DNA of 64,000 bases, taken from the NCBI GenBank assembly GCA_034336665.1, contig CM067568.1:12314483-12378482 (forward strand), in the 5' to 3' direction. Both the position numbers and the translations under genes were made by a program. Positions 1 to 11,050 of this stretch are shown piece by piece. Origin of the DNA: Luscinia megarhynchos. Lineage: Eukaryota > Chordata > Aves > Passeriformes > Turdidae. The number at the start of each line of letters is the position of its first letter. Within the stretch, counting starts at the first letter, position 1. Below the pieces are notes generated by a model. It was not told the DNA's origin, did no database searches, and worked only from the letters and a program-made list of their open reading frames with translations.

Positions 1-40
1 ACATTAGGACCCTTTAAGCCCCTAAATGCACCGTACAGGA

Positions 41-270
41 TCATTAAGGTTGAGACCTCTAAGACTGTCAAGTCCAACCTTTGACCAATCACCACCTTGT
101 CAAATAGACAAGGCACTAAGTGTCACATCCAGCTGTCTCTTGAACACTTCCAGGGTTAGTGATGCCACCACCTCTCTGGGCAGCACATTCCAATGCTTAA
201 CTACCATTTCCATGAAGGGAATTCTTCCTGATCTCCAACCTAAACCACTCCTGGTCAAGTTGTTGGTATG
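41..270 (-). mobile_element. CR1 LINE 3'-end fragment
   Basis: Read on the + strand, this follows the reverse complement of the 3' end of an avian CR1 non-LTR retrotransposon. The order is a 'TCATTAAGGTTG' start, 'AAGTCCAACC', 'TGAACACTTCCAGGG', 'CACCTCTCTGGGCAGC', 'ATTCCAATGCTTAAC', then 'TCCAACCTAAACC'. It is 5'-truncated as nearly all CR1 copies are, carries no intact ORF2, and is well diverged from the family consensus as I recall it. The right boundary near 270 is where the resemblance stops; sequence from there to about 500 is not recognised. The CR1 assignment is secure; the subfamily is not. Confidence 0.85.
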
Positions 271-3179
271 ATGTTTCTAGAACCCTGTGAGAAGTGCCTA
301 AAATATGCCCCACCCTAGACCATAATCTACCCAAACATCCTTCTCTTTTAACCCTGAGAGCTAGAGGGGAACCAATGAGACTTTCATCTCCCAAGAACAT
401 AAATGGCACCAGTTTCTCCAGGACCTCAATCAGATTTAAAAATTTCAGTGTGGGGGGAATTTCAGGAGGTCCACTGACTGGTAATGTTGAGATTGTGTTT
501 AAAAGTATTGCAAGCACTGTGCAAAAAAGCATCTGATTTTGTTACACCATCAGCTAATAAATATCTGTTATTCTCCTGGCATGCTGATTCATCTTGTCCT
601 TCCTTGCAAAGAGTGTTCAGCACTGTCCTCTTACCTTTGCCTCATCCTCAATTTGCTAATCCAGTTTGCTAATCCATCTTCCTTAGCAGTGCAATGCCTG
701 TATACTGGGTGGACTGGAATGTGGACTATGGCAGCATTTTAGATGATGTTCAAAAATCCAGCTCAGAAGGGTTTAATATTTGTAGAGGGTCACATGGTTT
801 CCAAGCAGGAAAGCAAGAGGTAAGATATTGTCGCTTGCTCATTTACCTGTAATAAAAAAGGAAAAAGTACTCTGATCTTTCAGTGTGGAAGGTGGTCAGA
901 TACATTTAGCTCTTCCTAGATAATGCAATGTTGATTTTGCATGCCTCAAAGACATTACTGCTCATCTTGGAAGTTTCTGCTCAAAACATGAAGAATATTT
1001 TTAAGTTTTCCCATCTCTTTTCACATGGAGCATATTCTTGCCAGGCAGATCAAGCTTTAGATGTCTCAGTGTCATCCTTCTTGGTTCTTAAGACTTTGCA
1101 GAGGGCTGTCAACTGGTTTCAATTGTGGACAGAGGAAAATTGCAAGGACCAGGCTGAGGGGTTTCAGAAGAGTATGGTCTCATTTAGATGAAGGTATGGG
1201 ATGGATCTGTCAATCTCAGACAGGAAAATAGAGGAAGAATGAATTTTGCTGCACTACCTGGCTACATATTTTACTCTGTGTTTGAATATTGAAAGGTCAG
1301 ATCAGTCAGGCTCTGGAGAGTTCTCATTGTAGGTGATTCCTGATTGTTCTAAAGACCATTTCAAGAGGGCATACCACTTGATAAAACCAAATGGAAGAAA
1401 TTCCCCGGATCTGAACGCTGTGGGCTTTTTAACTTTTGCCCAGTAGTCCAAAGCAGTGGAACACTGGATAAATTCCTTAAATTTTGAAATAATAACGTTC
1501 TCTGTCTTTCCCTCAGCATACATCCATGTGTGTGTGCGCATGCACAGGCAACACAGACATATTTATCTGTCTATATATAATCTTCAGCGGAAGCTCATGT
1601 ACAGGGGAAGTCCTGGGAATCATTAAGGAAAGGATACTGCATGCTCCAGCAGACGGAATACATTTTTTTCATTTAAAGCAGGTTTTTTTTTTTTCCCTTT
1701 ACCACCAACTTGCTGCAATTAGGAGGTTGTTGGAGAGATATCAATTGAGATTTGGGAACTGTTTTTTCTGGAAATGTTTTGAATTAAAATCTAATTGGTA
1801 GCTTTCTTTGATAGCTATTTTATTGTTGGGTGCAGCTAAATGGAAATCAACCACAAAGGGAACTCAATTTTGTTTGTCATTAATTTTAACTTGATTTCAC
1901 AAATGATTTACATATATGATATTTTCCCTATTTGTTCTGCATCATTCCTGAACAGCATTTAGACTGACGCAGTGTCATTTTCCCATTTATTTTTGTTACT
2001 TTTAAAGATCTTGCATTACTTCAAGTATGGCTATTGGCAAAATGGTGAAGAAGGAATAAGTGGACCAAAGTGGTATTTCCTGTAGTTTATGAAAAACTGT
2101 GGAATTACCAACCCCTAGGACTAAATTTCATTTAGGTCTACCAAAAACATGTTTGGGTGTTGTGAGCAAAGGAAAGTAAAACTGCTCTGAAAATATATCA
2201 TCATAACAAACCAGTTTTGAAGAGATCAACTTGCAAAGTAAAAATGTGAAAAGTCAAGGGTCTGATGCACACCCAGGTTAAATGTGTTACCAGCAGGATG
2301 TGAACTGAACCATTCATGTATGAACACTGAGCAAATGTAAATATGAAAAAGGTGAATGATACTTGAAAATTAGCACTGGAAAGATTAATGCACAATTTTA
2401 TGGAGGGGAGATGAATTACAAGCATGACAGCAGAGGTGTGATTTTGCTAACAATGAGTGCCAAATAACCTGGGCATGCATGACCCCAGCCAAAATACACT
2501 TGTCCAAGTCCAATTGACCCTATGTACTTGGGATGTTGCCCATGGAATGTAAGAGAAAACAGCCACTTGTGGAGGACAAAATCCTTACAAGAGAGACATA
2601 TCTGATATTTTCCTGGAGTTAATTAAGACTGCCATTAGTACCAGAGAAAGGCAGGTATATAAGTGTTCACTCATTGTGAAAACACAAATATTGAAAGCTC
2701 TTTCTCTTGAAAATGAAGTTAACAGGCAAAAATACAATAGGGGTTTCGTTGAGTGTTTGCAGCTGAAATGCAGTTCTACTTAGCAGTAAAGTGAAGGATA
2801 ACATCTTGCTAAATCACTGTATGGGGGACCCTAGCATTCCCTCTCTCCTGTTTGATTTAGGCAGAAAATAGAGTTCCCTTAATGGGGCATGACAGCTGCA
2901 GAGATGTACCTTCCCCAGGAGTACCTAAGCAGGATCCCAGTGTCCTGCTGCCCAGAACACTCCATCAATACAGGAAATCTGGCAGGAAGTGGAGATGGCT
3001 CCACAGTCTCTTAAGTAACAAACCAGCCACACCTCCACTGCCTCAGTGCTGCCTGAAACCCTCTTTATACTTGTAGTTTGGTTCCTGCTGTCATAAACTT
3101 TTTGGCTCTGCAAGACATTAATCCAAGTTAGGTTGTCCCCCTGGTTTATTTGGAGTTACTTGCACCGTGGTTCCACTCC
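271..3179. other. Non-coding unique sequence
   Basis: No gene, exon or mobile element is recognised here. Open frames are short and have no coding-like composition. A 13-bp unit (TTTGCTAATCCAG/T) is tandemly duplicated at 652-677, and there is a T run near 1683-1695. The 2.83-3.18 kb part is somewhat more GC-rich and ends in a poly-A run, but it resembles no known retrocopy. Confidence 0.5.
652..677. repeat. Two-copy 13-bp tandem duplication
   Basis: The unit TTTGCTAATCCAG at 652-664 is followed at once by TTTGCTAATCCAT at 665-677, with one mismatch at the last base. It is a small replication-slippage duplication with no evident function. Confidence 0.8.
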
Positions 3180-3200
3180 AAAAAAAAAAAAAAAAAAAAA
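3180..3200. repeat. Poly-A run (A21)
   Basis: There are 21 consecutive A residues. Such a run could mark the tail of a retrocopy on the + strand. However, the 350 bp upstream contain no recognisable transcript and I see no flanking target-site duplication, so it is best treated as a simple homopolymer. Confidence 0.85.
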
Positions 3201-3380
3201 TTATATAAAAAAACCAGTCTCCTCTCTTAGCAGATGTGCCCTGCAAGTGCTTTAAGTCAAAGATGTTATGGACTGTGGTGACTCAGATATTTCTCAAATT
3301 CTTTTTAACTGTGTCTGAATTACAAAGGGAGATTTGATTTATATGTCTTCTAGACATGGTCAGTATATGAGGCTTATATA

Positions 3381-3440
3381 CATGAAAATAAGGCTAAAAA
3401 TCTGGCCATGAAAATGAGGCTAAAAGTTGTCCATGAAATT
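3381..3440. repeat. Imperfect tandem repeat, about 26-bp unit
   Basis: Two and a third copies of a unit starting CATGAAAAT(A/G)AGGCTAAAA lie at 3381-3406, 3407-3431 and (partial) 3432-3440. The copies differ by substitutions and a 1-base indel, so the duplication is not recent. Confidence 0.75.
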
Positions 3441-3839
3441 TTCTTTTACATTTTTAATAGTGATAGTAATGTATAAGAAAAGAGACAAGTGGTTTGAAAA
3501 TAAAGTCTTTTCACTTCTCAAATAAGGAGCTATAATTGGGAAATTGCTGTGAGACTGTAACTATGAACAGCAGTCATATGGTTTTTATACTTCTCAGATG
3601 GAAATTATACATATCAATGTTGCCTTGCATTAACTTTAAAAATATTTGTCTTTTACAAAATATTTTTTCAGGATGTTTAATTAAATCGAAATGGATTTGA
3701 TCCAAAAAAAGGGATTCCTTTGATAGTTTTATAAATTCCTCACTGCAAACTTAAGAATTAGGAAGATCTTGAGAGCTTTGAGATTGGCATTTAAATTGCA
3801 TTGCCATATGATTTTTTTGTTAATTTTTCCTGTGCTTAG

Positions 3840-4258
3840 GAAACATTTTGCCAGTGTTTCCTGGCAACTACCTTTGTTCATCCATGCCTCTATTGCCATT
3901 TTTCCTATACAATCACAGGTTAGAAAGGCAGTATTTGGTTAAAAGGGTCAATGGATATCTGGATTCTTCTCATTACCTCCTGAATGGAGGTTATTTGTTC
4001 CCAGGAGAGTGTGATAACTGTACATCTGAACATTTTCTTGTGGAAAAGTTCCACTTAGGTGACAAAACCTGGGGCTTGGCTTGCCTTTGTTGTAGGAAAT
4101 TACATGTAGCAGAGAAAGGCCACTGGCCAGGTGCCCATTGCCAGGAGGTTGCCCAAGAGATTTCTGTCTTTAGGCTGCTTTGCAGCTCAGACTGTCATGG
4201 CCACAGAAAGAATCATTCTGGAAATGCACACAGATGCCAGGAACCTGATGGGATATAA
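3840..4258 (+). other. Open frame behind a good splice acceptor; coding status doubtful
   Basis: A frame of about 139 codons runs from just after an acceptor-like site (a T-rich tract at 3811-3829 leading to TGTGCTTAG ending at 3839) to a TAA at 4256-4258. The predicted peptide is rich in Cys and His in its second half, with C-x2-C, C-x-CC and several H residues, but the spacing fits no zinc-binding family I know. No ATG lies near the start, and no polyadenylation signal follows closely. Frames of this length occur by chance several times in this window, so I do not call it a gene. It would be worth reconsidering if a protein match were found. Confidence 0.15.
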
Positions 4259-7000
4259 CTGCACCTTCTAATAAGGAGTATGGCTGAGAGTTTGGTCAGT
4301 AATGAGAAAGCAAAGGCATTTCTAAATAACATTTGAAAAGGTAGAAAAATAATCAGTTTTTGAGCAACTTTGGCCATCTGGAATCTATTCTAGAAATCTG
4401 AGTAATGCTTTTTAAGCCATTTTACCTTGGTCTGTGAAAGAAAAATCAGGACAGACATCACATGCTGTACAGGTGATGGTTCCACACTTCTAAAAAAACT
4501 TTGGGATAGGTAGAAAGGACTCATTGTCACACAGCTTTATCACTGAGAGCTTTTTTAGAAAGAGGAGGAAAGTCATTAACAGACCCACAAATTCCTCTCT
4601 ATGTGTGAGGGATGGACACAATCTCCATGAAAGAAGTCTATCTGGGGATGGTAAATAATCACTGGTGGCTGGGATATCAGAAGGCTTTTTCCTGTCCTCC
4701 TCACAGTGCCATATTTCCAAGATCAGGCCTGAAGTTAAGCTCGGTTTGCTATCATGCTTCTTTCCACCAGGGAGTGCCAACTAAACAGCCTGTGCTCTGC
4801 TGCAGGGGGATACTACACAGTAGTGGAGTGTATAAAACATACACTTAATCCTGAGTGCTTTTCTGCTCAATTCATTTATGAAAGCAGATTTTAAGGCTGG
4901 TAAAATAATATTGAGCATGTACATGACAGGGGGAAAAAAATTCTGTATCCAGAGTATTTTTAAGTAAAGGGCTTTTAGAAAATCTGTGCAGACATGCTGG
5001 CTTTTTACCTCCTCTTGTTTTAACCTATGACTGATTCATCAGTTGAAGTGTAAAGAAACAGATCTTCTTATGGTAATTGATTCTCAGGGGCTATTAGTGT
5101 AAACGTAAATGCTCAACATAGATGTTACGTAGGTGGGTGATAGAGGGAAAACATAAATTGTCAGCAATATAAGGCAGTCTGTTCATACCATAGGGTGAGA
5201 AAGTGAAGAATGTTAGAAATCAGAGACTCAGAAATACCTCCCAGAGTTGGCTGTCAATGCAGTCTCCCATTGTGAGTAATTATAAGAAACATACTGTGCA
5301 AGAGTCGATTCTGGTCCTTCAGCTCAACAGGCAAAACACTTACATATAACAGAGATTTCAGGTAAGATTTGCAAAAGAGCTTGGAAGAGTTAAACACCTG
5401 GCTGCCACTGATATTCCAAGCAATACAGGATCTAAATTTTTGGTATTCCTGAAAACTGTTGAAGGTTTTTATTCTTCTGTAGCCATGGACTAGAATTCGT
5501 TTAACTTCAAAGCAGCTGTAATTTTTAAACCATGGAGAGTAGGAGTAAAGCATGGATTGAAAGCCCAAAACAATATTCTAGTTGACCTAGCCCAAAAAAA
5601 GTGGTAAGGTTAACTCAGAAGTACTAGAAGAAATGATAAAAACTGTTGATTCTTGTCTTTTCTGGATTAAGATTCTATATAATTTGTATGCCTTCAGAAA
5701 GTCTATATTCCAGAGAAGCAACAAATAAATTTTAGGGGTTGTGATAAAATTAGGAGACTGAATCACACTGCATTTATCTAAATAGTCTGGGGAATACAAT
5801 CTGCAGTATTGTTGTGTGTGTGAGCCTCTCCTCTGTGCTGCAGCTGTCTGGATGGTGACTGCAGGAGGAGTCCCTCCTGTCTCCACTGCCCACTGGGAAT
5901 GCTGCACGTGCACTTTGTGACACAGGGGATAACAGGAGCAAACAATCTTTTAAAACTCTCATCCCCATCCTGCAGACAATTCCCAGTCCTCTTCAGGAAG
6001 ACTCTCAGGCAGAACTCCTAGGCACTGCAGGATCAGACCTGTACTTAGTAGGAGATGTTTCCTCCCTTATTAGTGTCAGTTCCCAGCAGCAAGCACATTC
6101 TAGTATCTGCCTTTCTATGAAGATGTGAGAACCACAAGGAGTCTGGGATTCTAAATTCTTTTCAGATACTTTATAAAAAAAAAAAAGTCCAGATGTTGCA
6201 TAAAACATTTAAAGAACTTTATTTGAAAAACATTTTCTTTCTAAATGGAAGTTTGTGCAGAGTACAATTAAACATGTTTTTCTAACTAAACATCCTAGTT
6301 TGTATCTTGTGGCAGGGAAAAATAAATATGTGAAAATAAAAACCATCTGAGAATTTGCAGTTAATCGTGGTGTGCCAGCTTGAATCAGATCCTCCAGTGA
6401 AAAGACATGCATTTTCTCCTGCTGTAATCCCAAACTCCTGGATCTGCCCCCAGGACCAAGGTCTTCAAGCTGAAGACTCAGTCCTGCATTTGACAAGGAA
6501 TACATCTCAAGTTTCCTAAGTACTGCTGGTTTCTCCGCTCTTGAAAATTGTACCATGCCAATCCAATTACACCTGTGAAAGTGCCAAGAGAGAATTGTTG
6601 TGTGTCCAGTAACGTCCAGGTGCGACTTTCAGAACTGAACATTGGTTTTTATGTATTTACCTTAGGACACATTATGTTTTCCTGGCTTTTTGAGACAGGT
6701 GCCTTTCCAAAAGCCAGTCTGTTCAAAAGTCCTTTCCCCTCTCTTTTAAAGACAGTTTCCAGTTTTCCAGTTGTGAGGGACTTTCCCCAGCCTTTCCACA
6801 TTATTGAAAATAATAATTTCTGGTTTAGAGATTACCCTGACTTGCTTTAGGATAACTTTAAGGTGAATTTTCCATTCGGGCTGCAATGTATCTAACTCCT
6901 CTGAACCCACTTTAACTCACATCTTCACATTGCAGATTCTACACCTATTAAAATGAAAAATCTGACTGTGCAGCTAAACTTTTTGATGCAGAAGGAATTT
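4259..7000. other. Non-coding unique sequence
   Basis: This is AT-rich unique sequence with no recognised gene or transposon. Short frames at 5.25-5.57 and 5.59-5.91 kb (-) and 6.2-6.55 kb (-) have no coding-like composition. A short A run lies near 6176-6186. Confidence 0.45.
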
Positions 7001-7720
7001 AAAAGGGCAGAAAAAACCTTAGTCTGCTTTATGACACTTACTCTTTTTTTTTTCTATGTTCAGTAATGTATATTTTCTTTTTTCTTTCTTCATTAATCAT
7101 GAATCAACATTTTCTATCCTAATCACCTTTTATTTGTTTTGATACTGATAAGACATTTTGTGCTTCAACTTCTTTTTATCTAAACCTTAGTATTTGTGCA
7201 CATCTTTAGTCAACCCTGTTTCTATTTTGTTAGTCTTTATTTTCTTTTGACTTATATAGGACCTATAAAGGTGTCAAAGCTTTTATATTGCCTTGTTACA
7301 TTTCCTTTTTTTGTCTCAATTGAGACCTATGGCAAGTGTGCCTTTAATGGCATAACCACCACTTTCCCTCAAAGTCCTATTTTTCATTAGGAATCTGTTT
7401 ATAAGAATCTATTTATAGAATCTATTTATATGAATCTGTCTACCAGATCCCACAGGTGGTTGCCATCCAGCTCCTGTTATTCCCACCACCTTTTATTTTC
7501 TTGCATACCATGAACTCTTTTGGTTTACTATCACATCTAGAACTTTTCTCTCCACTTTCTGAAATATGTCTATGCTACGTGCCAAAGGGACCTGCTTCTT
7601 CCCTGCCTTTTTGCCACAGTTGGGTAAGTAAACTCATCTCCAGTCCCTTTTGCCTTCCCTTATTACCACAGTCCTTTTTCTCTCTTTTGTAATTCCCTTT
7701 TACCCTCCAGGATCACATTT
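7001..7720. other. T-rich (pyrimidine-skewed) block
   Basis: Over some 700 bp the + strand is strongly T-rich, with many runs such as TTTTCTTTTTTCTTTCTTC. It contains the small tandem repeat at 7391-7440. The predicted peptides of its frames are Phe/Leu/Ser-rich, as expected from composition alone. Confidence 0.6.
7391..7440. repeat. Four-copy tandem repeat, 13-14-bp unit
   Basis: The units begin GAATCTGTTTATAA (7391), GAATCTATTTATA (7405), GAATCTATTTATAT (7418) and a partial GAATCTGTC (7432). The unit length varies by one base. It is a minisatellite-like slippage array. Confidence 0.8.
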
Positions 7721-10700
7721 ATAGCAATAGATGGATTTTTATCATCACCTTATTTCAAGCTTTGCTTCAAAATTTCCTAACTAAACTAACAAGTCTAGTT
7801 GGATGAATTTCCTGGAGTGCCATGGCCAACAGTTTGGGGAACAGAGTTGTCTAAGATAAAAGCCCTGGCATCAGCATAGTTGTGGCTCAAGCCCTTCATC
7901 TCTTTCTCTGCTAATTCTGATGGTTGCTTGTGTAAATCACTGGAAGAACCAAAGGTTTTATAGAGATGGATAAGGTCTGGCTGCTCAGGTTCAGCTGTGT
8001 ACAGCTGCTCCTGACACAGAGTCACAGTGATGTGATGAGCAAACACAGTGGAGATGGGCAATGACAACTTCTGAACCAAGCTTGACTAAAAATGATCTAT
8101 GAAAGAACCTTCACAGTGCTTCAAGAGGCAGGTATTGTCACTCCTGAACTCTCCCTGTGATGATAACTGTAGATATATAGAAATAACACAATCTAAAGTA
8201 CAGTGCATCTCCCTTTTCCACCTGCCAAGGGTTTTACCAAGGGCCAACTTCTTCCTTTGGACCATACCTGGAAAACACACATAGAGCAGATTCTGGGCAT
8301 ATTTTTGTTTTTAGCTTTAGTGGTGAATATACTTCTATAATCAGGCATCACTTAATTTAGCTATAACTTGTTCTCACATTAAAAAGTTTCAGGCATTAGG
8401 ATTACCTGTGAATCATCTAATATACGATGACAATAACAGTGGGAAGGTTTTGTTGAGACCATTAGTTTGATTTGATTTAAATCTTATAAATATCACTTGA
8501 TCTCTTCCAGTGTAAGGCTGGATGCAGCTGAAATTTTTTCAATTGCTGAGAAACACACTATGAATTTACAGATGACCATCAAGCTGGGGAGTGTATTTTA
8601 TTTCAGCAAAATTTCTTTATGTAACCCAAACAGAAAGAGTTTTAAGCAGTTAGGAAAATTTAAATATGCATCATCTTTTATAGATTATTAATGTACCAAT
8701 CTGTTGGGAAAACACTTTGTTCTATCTTAACTCCTCTACAGTTTCCATTAGAACCCCTCTTATTATAACAACAGTATTTTTATGTTTGGATCTTGAGATG
8801 ATGTGGAGAGGTTGAAGTAGAGACATACACAGTTTTAATTTCTTTGTCATTTTTAAAAAAGTCTTCTTTGCATTCAAGTTGTCTTTCTTTTCAAGCATCC
8901 CTTGTACAACTGATGCCTTTTCTAAATTGGATTCCATTGTGCTGTCAAGCCTAGTTTAAAATACAGTAATCTCATAGATACTTACAATTATGAATATCTT
9001 CTGAATTCACAAACATATTAAAGATGTGCAGGTAGCAAATTAGCTGAGAATCCCCACAAACTGCACTTAGAGTAAATATCTTCCTTTTAGAGAAGTAGGA
9101 TGCCTGTAAAAGTCAACAGTTGCTTTGGAAGTACTTTGTCACATTTATGAAGCACTGCATCACATTTATGGCTCACAGTGTCATGATAAGTTGTCCAAAG
9201 TGCCTGTCAGCTTGCCTCACAAACTGAAAAAAATGGACAGCTCAAAAAATTACCTTAGAGAGTAATAAGCAAGCTTCAGAGGTTAGCATATTTTTCCTTC
9301 TTCCAAGAGACCCAAGCAGTGTCATTAAACTTTCTCTTGTTTAATATTTTTCAGTGTAATTTAATGGAAATAGACTATTTTAATTTTTAACCTTGAAAAG
9401 TTATAAATAAAGGCATTTTAAAAAGTAAATAAATTTTAGGATCATTTTTAAAGCATGCAGCTGTTCTAACACAACAGATCCTAGTTAGATTATTTTTTAA
9501 TACAAACCACAAAGAGGTCAAAGAATCCAGATTTTTTTTTACTACCCATTCACGTTTAATGCAAATTCCAGCAATATATTCACACTATTTCTTTAGGCAA
9601 CTTCAGAGTGCCAGCAGGTAATTGAGTAATCTGAGCCTGCTTATGTCAGGAGACTAAAGAAATACCCTGAGGATGATATTTGGAGCTGAATTATCCTTTG
9701 CTCCTGTTTCACAACCAAGAGGAAGATGATATTGTCAAAATGTAACAAACAATAAGAGAAATTCTGATAAAAACATTTTCTTGCTAAGGATTTTGTTCAC
9801 TGTCAATCCTAAAAAGGAATTTATTTTGATTTGTCCCAAATATTGTTAATGTGTACCACAGAGTATAACAAGATGGCATTTCCCAGCATCAGAAAACATA
9901 TTCTTGGGAGACTATAGTTCCCAGAATCAGGTCTCTACTCTTTATTGTATTTTTGGAAAAGAAGCCTCTATCTTCAGGATTGAAGGGGTTTCATAATAGA
10001 CTCCAACATTATAAGTTAGTCAGGATAAAGATAGTGATCTCTGTGGCAGTGCTAGCTCAAAGAATTCTGACGTGAATTACTCCTCCTTTAGCTGGTAATA
10101 TGTCAGAGCAAGGATAATACAACAATAAACCTTGTTTTACTATTGTTTGCAAAGTCAAATAAAAAGATAAAAGCAGACTTGTCTCCCAGTGTAGGAATAA
10201 GAGACTTCACAGCTTTAGTAGCAAAGACTAACAATTTAATTTGATGAACAAATTTGATGAAACTTTCCAAGTTTGGGCAAGTGCTTTTCTAGTATGTTTA
10301 TTATGGATGCTTGTGGTATGGCTACCCCTGACAACTGCTGCATTTTCAGCTGTTTTCCACCCCAAAAATGTTGTTTCTTACCATTTCAGAGCGTGTGAAC
10401 CCGTTCCTACTTTAAGATGTGGATTTCATCTGAGGGCACTGCCTCTCCCTGGCACTCAGCTGGATATTTGATGTTGCTGGCTTTTAGCATTTGTTACTTC
10501 ACTCATGAGTTTAGGCCCTTGCTATCAATATCTGTTTTTTTCCTAGGAGGGAACACAATGAAATGCTTTCTATACAAGGCAGGTGGAGACATGGTCCCCT
10601 TGTGCATGCCTGTGTGCCAAGCCCCATGCACCAAGTCAGGGACCAGTGACTAACCTGGGCAAAACTTTCCTAGGAAAGGTCATTGAGCCAAATGCATACA

Positions 10701-10770
10701 GTGCAAGAGCTGTCTGAAGCTTTCCTCTTCCACAGAAGGGGCAACAACACAGAATGGTTTATTACAGATA
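7721..10770. other. Non-coding unique sequence
   Basis: No gene or mobile element is recognised. The block is AT-rich with scattered short A and T runs. A short direct repeat (CACATTTATG, twice about 30 bp apart, near 9140-9170) is the only local structure noted. Confidence 0.45.
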
Positions 10771-10774
10771 GGAA

Positions 10775-11050
10775 ACCTTTTAGGTCTGGTTTAGGCCAGT
10801 GTGGAAGACCCTGGGACAATCAGCACTTAACTCTGTGCTGCTCTGGGGGCACTCTGTGGTCACCCCTCTCCTGGCCGCCCCTGTGCCCTCCTGCTCTGCA
10901 TTTACACGCACCTGTCCCCCCATTAACACCTCGTTAAGGCACACACCTGCTGTGGTTTCACTTAAACCCCCTGCACTGCAGCCATTAACCCTGTGTGCTT
11001 CATTAGGAGCACTCAGCACAATAGGAGCACTGAGTAAGGCTCACTAACGA
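10775..11050. other. GC-rich patch with short internal duplications
   Basis: This 270-bp patch is clearly more GC-rich than its surroundings. Three overlapping short frames are open here, as expected in GC-rich DNA. The phrase TAGGAGCACT(C/G)AG occurs twice in a row at about 11004-11035, and ATTAA/GTTAA steps recur. I recognise no protein and no transposon; an old degenerate repeat is possible. Confidence 0.4.

Noticed and set aside
2830..3200. Processed pseudogene ending in A21
   Set aside because: No recognisable transcript upstream of the A run and no flanking direct repeat seen.
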